This document shows, one piece after another, positions 58,101-64,000 of a DNA stretch of 64,000 nucleotides (positions are counted from its first letter, which is position 1; each line of letters starts with the position of its first letter). Under the pieces are notes generated by a model that saw nothing but the letters and a program-made list of their open reading frames with translations, ran no database searches and had not been told where the DNA came from. The stretch covers positions 1,736,001 through 1,800,000 of the forward strand of contig NC_045144.1 in the NCBI RefSeq assembly GCF_008831285.2, in the 5' to 3' direction. Origin of the DNA: Nymphaea colorata. Taxonomy: Eukaryota > Streptophyta > Magnoliopsida > Nymphaeales > Nymphaeaceae. The position numbers and the translations under genes are program-made.

Positions 58101-58162
58101 CTTGGCCTCGCTTGTGCATGCTGGCTCTGGTTCTTGGCCTCCCTATAGAAAGGTCTGCGTCA
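55131..58162 (-). repeat. 5' LTR of chromovirus, 3,032 bp
   Basis: Ends TGGTGGGAACC and GGTCTGCGTCA on the plus strand. It has about 34 bp near 55624-55660 that the other LTR lacks. The pol-tail segment at 57862-58160 is a passive copy within the LTR. Confidence 0.9.
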
Positions 58163-59631
58163 GTGCTCCTCCACAGACCCCTTTTACATGCTCAGTAATG
58201 CTCAAAAGTTAGCCTCATTCTCGCCATTTCTCTCAGCTAGCGACAATATTGTTGCCATTTTTTTGCCTCAATGATCGAACACATCTCCTTACCTACAGGC
58301 GATGTAACGATGCTCTCACCCTTTTTTGTTGGATGATGGATCGATCTATCGACAGATACTATGATTGACAAGTTGCTGCTTGTTGACTTGTTGCTCCATG
58401 GTAAGTTCTCCCTTTATGCATTAATTGATCAGTAAAATACTGTCATCGTGTAAAGTCCCTTGAATTTAAATATTGAGAAGAAATTAGGGCGTCTAAATTC
58501 GACGACATAGAGGTTTCCATTAGGGTTTCATCGTGCAGAGTCCCCTTGAGAAGGAAGGATGATCAGGAGCACAGATGCTAGAGATAGCAGCATGGTATCC
58601 TTCGGGTTGTCTCCTTTATTAGGCAAGTTTGAGGGATTGATTGCAATGTTGGATTGTTATGACAAGATTCACCAAGTTTGAGCTCATCTTCATTTTTTTT
58701 CTCTCTCCTATTTATTGACGAGATAGTGCTTACGCCCAAGTAGGTCTCTCTCTCTCTCTCTCTCTACGTGTGTGTGGGTACAATGTTAGCAGAAAGCATG
58801 AAGCCTTCAATATAAATGAGAGATTGCTTATATTTAACCTTTTGGACAACAAAGTGTGGTTACCATGCTATTTTTTGTTTTTTGTTTCAAACGCAAATGT
58901 TAATGCCTCCATGCTCGAATTTCCTGCATCTATCATTCCCTGTTGCTTATTTGTTACCATAGTTGATAAAATCCATTTTTAGAATCACCAATCAGGATAG
59001 TACCACCCTTTCCAAAATGGGGAAGCAATTAAAGCAAACAATTTCCTTCAATTTTTTTTTTCTATTGGAAGAGTGGAGCCCTTAAAAGGATCGTAGAATG
59101 TCCTAGTAAAGATCTGCTTACGAACTTTTCTTTTATGAAATAGTTTCATCTGTCGGTGAATGAGCCCTGAGATGATGTGGATGGAATAATCTAAGCTGGC
59201 ATAGTATTGCATTCTGTGTGCAGTGTTATTGATGACTGATAAGTGATAAGTAGTACCCTATGTTTGTTGGATTAGGCACGCATTGTTTGGTTAACTTGTC
59301 AGCATTGTTTGGTTCCATCAACTATGATGAAGCATGTTCTCTTGTGTTTGTATGTGTTTTTTTTACCTGGTTTGGTTCCATTCACTATTCACATGCTTGC
59401 TACTAGGGTTGGAAAGAAAATCTTAATGTAAAGTGCACATGGTATAAAGGTGACACCATTGTTGTTTGTGATGAATGTGGATTCATGAGAATAGGTGCTA
59501 TCAAAGCAATGCAAAAACAAAAAAAAAAGACAAGTATAAGTAAAAAGAGTATCGAGAAATGAATACCAAAATCCATTTTTCTAGATATTTGTATGGGATT
59601 AAATTAGAATTTTGGTGGCTTTTTGTTGCAG
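58163..59631 (+). other. No gene recognised; CT microsatellite
   Basis: Flank of the chromovirus, then AT-rich sequence. A CT run lies at about 58745-58766. An open piece near 59406-59520 (CTWYKGDTIVVCDECG) has a coding look but no family I can name. Upstream phosphoglucomutase exons were not found here. Confidence 0.5.
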
Positions 59632-59966
59632 GATGATAAAGGATATAAAATCAGATGGATCAACTGTCGTTTAGGCAGATGAGTTTGAGTACAAGGATCC
59701 TGTTGATTGCTCTGTTTCATAGCACAAGGGCATACGATATCTCTTTGAAGATGAGAAGCAATTGTAAACAGCCTGCCGATCTACTTGTTGCGCCTATTGC
59801 GTTAAGTTTGTTAAATGCTGGAGAAGCTTTTCTTGCTGAAAATTGGCCCTCCGGACTAGAACACCAACTGCTTCATGGAATGTATTAGTTAAGTTGCTTC
59901 TTTGAACATGCAGGTGTTCTGTCTCTTTGGAACTGGTTCAGTTGGTGCAACCATCTATCTGTACAT

Positions 59967-60422
59967 CTACGTCACATGGACATGGTAAAATGAGCCGCGT
60001 ACCGGTGTCGACACTCCGACACGTGGATCCCGACACTTGGACACGGCAGGATACCTTTTGGATCTGGTCTGGGTCAGACCCGATCCGAACCACTTTCCTA
60101 ACCCAAAATTCTTTTTAACCCTCGACTTCTTTACCCTTTCACGCTCGACCTTTACCCTTGATGACTTGTAACCGGCGACAACAAAGTTCGGCACGACGGC
60201 AATTTTTGTTTGATTTGGAGATTTTGCCGATTTTGGGATTTTGCTGTTTTGCCTTAGTGCCTTACTCGTGGAATAGCAGTTCTGTTTGAAACTTTTTTTT
60301 TATGACTTATGAGATTGTAAGAATGAATTATTAGTTTAATGTTTTTTTAATCTTATTATCATTTTTAATTTTTTAGAATATAAAATTTGCCTTGTCCGCA
60401 TACCCATACCCATGTGACATAG
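59967..60422. mobile_element. hAT-type MITE, 456 bp, inside the phosphoglucomutase exon
   Basis: Ends CTACGTCACATGGACATGG and (reverse) CTATGTCACATGGGTATGG are inverted repeats. CTGTACAT at 59959-59966 and 60423-60430 is a perfect 8-bp target duplication, and the exon reads on across it. The interior has GTGTCGACACTCCGACACGTG-like short palindromes and no gene. Confidence 0.85.
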
Positions 60423-60443
60423 CTGTACATGGAGCAATATGAA

Positions 60444-60477
60444 AAAGATCCTTCAAAGACAAAGATCCTTCAAAGAC
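60444..60477 (+). repeat. 17-bp tandem duplication in the pseudogene exon
   Basis: AAAGATCCTTCAAAGAC occurs twice in a row (60444-60460, 60461-60477). It shifts the frame of the phosphoglucomutase remnant. Confidence 0.9.
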
Positions 60478-60886
60478 AGGACGCGATTCACAAGAAGCAC
60501 TGGCAAACATCTTACAAACATGTTTTACATGTTTGAAAATAGCTGGTATGCTAACTAATGTGATGAAATTTTAGGTGGAAGTCACGTTGAAGCTTTCCAA
60601 GATGCAAAAGTTCACCAGTCACTCTGCTCCTACAGTTATAACCTGAGTCACATATAGGCTTATAGCCACTTATGCAGGCATGGATTTTTGAACAAAGGGC
60701 TGATGAGTCTACAAGTCAACTTTGCTTGAGAATAACGTCAAGAACCATGAAGCTCCCAGTCATGTGGAGTGTTTGCACAGTTTTGCTGCTGGGCAAGCAA
60801 CTCTACAGCTATGCTATGTTAAATATATAAAATGAACTTTGCCACTATGTTAGTTTTTTCTTCAATGAGCCTTTCATGAGGCATAG

Positions 60887-60913
<27 letters not shown>
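60887..60913. repeat. (CT)n microsatellite
   Basis: About 13 CT units, then a short GT run. It lies in what would be the pseudogene's downstream flank. 60647-61600 has no gene I can support. Confidence 0.9.
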
Positions 60914-60917
<4 letters not shown>

Positions 60918-61603
60918 TGTTTGCGTGTGTGTGTGCATGGGGAAGCTGTTTGGCATGGGACGTTCACGTAGACCATTCGCTTCAATGAGCCTCTTATATG
61001 GTAGATGTCTCTCCCTCCCTCTGAATAGCAGCTGTCAGTTCTGCTGAAGGCATGGGATGGCCACGTAGATTGGTATCAGAATGTTGATATTGAATAATGC
61101 CTCCTCCAATTTGTTGCGCTATTGGCGAGCTTCTATAATTTCTTTGACTTTCAAGTGTCTTCAAGGTTCGAGTCTTTGGTTGTTTAATATCAGCTTGTTT
61201 CCATTTTCACATCCTTGTGAAGTCCTATTGGAACCCTTTGAAAAAAATGGAAGGTCTATTTCCGTCTATTGCAAATTGTTGCTTGGATTGAAGCTATCTA
61301 ATTAGTATACTAATCTAGTTAATTCTCAAACTGTTGCAACTAGTGCAGGCATTCTGTTGTTTTTTATCCATTGGATCGCTCTTCCAACATTGATAGTGGC
61401 AGTTACCAGGTATTGTGTTGTTTGCGGTCAAAAAACATGTTGGCATATATAAAAATTCTGAATTTTTTTCGTAGAAGCCAACTTATTTTTAAAATTACTT
61501 TGAGAGACAAATTATAATTTTTAGCAAATTTAAATGGTAAAAAGAATTTTTCATAGATGCTACCTCAGATGCCAACCAACTTAGACCAAGAAAAGGCTCA
61601 TAG

Positions 61604-62640
61604 ATGAGATACTACCACAGAGAGTGGGCTAAGGACAAGCTCTGGCAATTAAGAGAAATGTTATTCTTTGAGAAGCAGTGGTGGTTCTTCTGTTGGCGGT
61701 TCTGGGCTTGGGTTCACCAGTTCTATGGCTTACGCAGTTATGCATTAACATATAACTGTCATGATATATCTCAGGTAACTACATTCTTCCTTAGCTTGTC
61801 TATCATTATTACAAACAATATCAACAAGGTTATCAAAGCGTGACTGTGAACAAGATAAAGAAGCACATGATTGGTAGTTTCGCTTCCAATGCAAAGACCT
61901 TGGTTATTGACCTAGCTCTCTTTTCATCAGATTGAGAAGTTGGGCTAGTTCAGTATGGTGGGCAGATCACAGACTAAAAGATTGAGGGGTTCCACACCAC
62001 TACTTGAATGGGAAGTAGTGACTTTGTGGATTGAGGACACGACAGGGCAGCCTACATCTCCAACATTGCATATGTAAATGGTACTGATAATATTGATATC
62101 ACGACCTCATAGCACTATAGACCAGTAATAACAGGCAGTGGCTGTTACAGCTTGGAAGCATATGACAAAGGTAAGCTGTGGCTCCTCAGCTTCTACCGTT
62201 TGTCCTCATTGTGATTCTGCCTGATGGATTCTACAAAAAATAAAGCAAGAGAAGAAAAGTAAAAAAGTTTGGAAAGAGCCGGGGAAAAGTAGCAATTCTA
62301 CCGGCCCTTCCATGTGCCGGTCGTGGTTTTTCCAACACGAGCAAGCCCCGTGCCTGGGTAAAAGCTGGGAATTACCTAAATTTGGAGTTTTCCTTTTTCC
62401 TTCTAGGAGGTTTCCACATGATATCAGGAGGTGGATGCAAACAAAGATTCGCAGCAAATGGCAGAGGAAATGCTTGAAGATTACTTTTCTTGTTGTTTGC
62501 TGGCACCTGTGGTGGTAACAGAACAAGCTAATGCATGAGAAAATCTCCTTGCAAGTTGGCAAGCTGAAGGAAGACATTTGGAGGAGTTGTATAGACTCAT
62601 TTGTCGGGGTTAAATGGTCGAACGAGGCTGAAGGCAAGTT
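61604..62640 (+). pseudogene. Possible LINE-like or other coding remnants
   Basis: Two open pieces look coding. At 61607-61774, EWAKDKLWQLREMLFFEKQW ends at a donor-like CAGGTAACT. At 62312-62640, RRWMQTKIRSKWQRK, then LVVCWHLWW, a TAA, and NKLMHEKISLQVGKLKEDIW resemble the region after the zinc-binding part of plant LINEs (W-x-W-x-x-RN). The match is weak and the two may be unrelated. Confidence 0.25.
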
Positions 62641-62798
62641 GCGCTGATGGATTCAAACTGGGCTGGTTTGTGTAGACAACTGTAGAGGTTCAGCAGATAT
62701 GCTGATAAATCATTCTTATAAAGGTGGCAGGCTGTAAAAGAGCTGCAGGACAATCTTATTTTGGGGATGGTTTTAAAGGTGTGAAAATTTTGCTAACT

Positions 62799-63600
62799 CC
62801 AAGAGGAGGAGTGTTGGAGGGAGAGGTAGAGGTTCTTGAGAAAATCCTTAATTATCACAAGGATTATAGTGGTAGATAACTATCTTTTCTTCTGTAAATG
62901 TCTTAATCCGGAGGCTCCGTCAGCATCTTGAAGGTAGGAAAGTGTGGGGTAATGGCAGCAGTCTGTTAGAAGGCACTGAGACCAGAGATAAGGTGACAAA
63001 AGAGGACACTAAGGTTGATTTTGGTGTGCTCATCGCTGCCCAATACAAGCAGAGTGGTGATTTCTTTTGTGCAGATTAACAGCAGTCTATAGTTTGATTT
63101 TCCATTTCTGTTTTCTTCTTCTTCTCTGGAGGGCCGAGTCAGCCCTTTGCTGTTAATGACTGTGAAGGTTGGCATTTGTATAGTGCTAACATTTTCTTAG
63201 TATAGGTAATCTTGTTTAATAAAGGTAGGGGGCCCAAACCCTGATGTAGCCTAAAACTCTCGAAGCAAGGAAAATGGAGGGCCTTTGGACCTCATCCGAG
63301 TGATGGATAACCTTTTGTTAACGTATAAAGCTTTTGGACACGAGCTAGACATGTTTTAAGGGAGGTTATGACCAGCCATCCATTGGCCAAAAATGTAGTT
63401 GGATATTGTGCTACCCTATCCAAACTTTTTGTTCATTGAATTAAAGATCTGCTGCGAAAGATAACATTTGCACTTGATTTTGACGTTGCCAAAAGCGCAG
63501 TATTAGATTTTTTTTTAATACAAGTTTTGAAAATTGTAAGTTGGGTGCTTCTAGGATGGAGCGGAAGCAGGAATGGAGAAATTCAACTTTTTATAAAAAG
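62799..63600 (+). repeat. Possible copia-type polypurine tract and LTR start
   Basis: CCAAGAGGAGGAG is followed at 62812 by TGTTGGAGGGAGAGG, the usual junction of a Ty1/copia polypurine tract and 3' LTR. No copia protein is seen upstream and no second LTR lies in the window, so its right border is unknown. 63240-64000 is AT-rich with nothing else recognised. Confidence 0.25.
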
Positions 63601-64000
63601 CTCCTTTGATTTGAAATGAGAAATTCATTCTCATTAAATTTTGCCGTCATTCAAATACTTTGTATTCGCTCCATAATCACTTATTTTCTTTTTCATCGTT
63701 TTACTATTTTTTTCTTTATTTTCTTCTTTGGAGCAACAGAGGTGTGAGTTTGTTATCGAAAAAAGAATTATAAAGGATACTTAAACTTTCAGCAAAAAAC
63801 TTTTCAAATTGTTTAAAAAGAAAGTCATCCGATCTATGATCTTGTTCTCTTGTATTCAATTTGAGGAAGTAAATAAAAAAGTTCGAAAGTATCTTTTACA
63901 ACCATTTCATCTTCTTTCTTATTGAATCAAACCAATCTTGTAATTGTAAACAAGAGCACGTTTGAGTGGGTATACAAAACATTTTAAAATGCATTCGGTC

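Larger units (their letters stand above)
46509..58162 (-). mobile_element. Ty3/gypsy chromovirus, 11.65 kb, near full length
   Basis: Both LTRs, primer site, gag, protease, RT, RNase H, integrase with chromodomain and polypurine tract are present in order on the minus strand. Flanks ATGCT (46504-46508) and GTGCT (58163-58167) are a one-mismatch 5-bp target duplication. LTRs differ by roughly 11 of the first 140 bases but much less elsewhere, so it looks older than the Ogre-like element. Long LTRs and an initiator-Met primer site suggest the Tekay/Del group, but subclade is inferred. Genes are broken by stops and frameshifts. Confidence 0.9.
59632..60646 (+). pseudogene. Cytosolic phosphoglucomutase, 3'-end pseudogene
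   Basis: Phosphoglucomutase interconverts glucose 1- and 6-phosphate. Three exon remnants match its C-terminal domain. 59632-59764, after TTGTTGCAG, has ADEFEYKDPVD and HKGIRYLFED; two in-frame TAG codons interrupt it. 59914-59966 reads LFGTGSVGATI (substrate phosphate loop, usually LSGTGS) and resumes at 60431 with EQYEKDPSKT and, after a frameshift, GRDSQEALAN. 60575-60646 reads VEVTLKLSKMQKF...PTVIT and a stop, the conserved protein end. Introns are kept, so it derives from a gene copy, not a processed mRNA. A MITE and a 17-bp duplication also break it. The upstream two-thirds of the gene is missing. Confidence 0.85.

Overview
The window is plant nuclear DNA, almost entirely transposable elements. 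The evidence is plant-specific retroelement lineages (a Tat/Ogre-like Ty3/gypsy element with two RNase H domains, and a chromodomain-bearing Ty3/gypsy element with an initiator-Met primer site), hAT-type elements with 8-bp target duplications, intron-bearing gene fragments and CT/GA-rich 5' gene regions. It looks like a repeat-rich flowering plant; the species cannot be named from the sequence. No intact host gene was found.

1-22,237: a minus-strand Tat/Ogre-like element. From its 5' end (right) to its 3' end (left) it has a 3.66-kb LTR, a primer binding site, an extra ORF with a plant-mobile-domain-like protein, gag, protease, an intron-like segment, reverse transcriptase, gypsy RNase H, a second (archaeal-type) RNase H, integrase, a 3' UTR minisatellite, a polypurine tract, and the first 533 bp of the 3' LTR (the rest lies off the window). 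A 100-N gap (13,168-13,267) splits it. The right contig restarts inside the same element, so about 9 kb (4.2-13.2 kb) is present twice almost letter for letter. This is most likely a scaffolding artefact; a tandem element is the alternative. All coding domains are broken by stops or frameshifts.

22,238-40,600: nested DNA transposons and fragments. They include CACTA-like patches, a 183-bp hAT-type MITE, a possible first exon of an unrecognised minus-strand gene at 25.4-25.5 kb behind a GC-rich 5' region, a 2.7-kb inverted-repeat-bounded element, a 3,337-bp hAT element with a perfect 8-bp target duplication that carries importin-9-like exons, and a 1-kb imperfect direct duplication.

40,600-46,508: a decayed plus-strand LINE (endonuclease, reverse transcriptase, zinc-binding tail) preceded by a pyrimidine-rich tract. 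46,509-58,162: an almost full-length minus-strand Ty3/gypsy chromovirus with 3.0-kb LTRs, whose pol reading frame ends inside the 3' LTR.

58,163-64,000: a degraded 3' half of a cytosolic phosphoglucomutase gene (pseudogene, plus strand) interrupted by a 456-bp hAT-type MITE, then low-information sequence with a LINE-like tail and a possible copia-type LTR start. The retroelement genes would act together for reverse transcription and integration, but none of the copies here is intact; any mobility would depend on proteins supplied from elsewhere.
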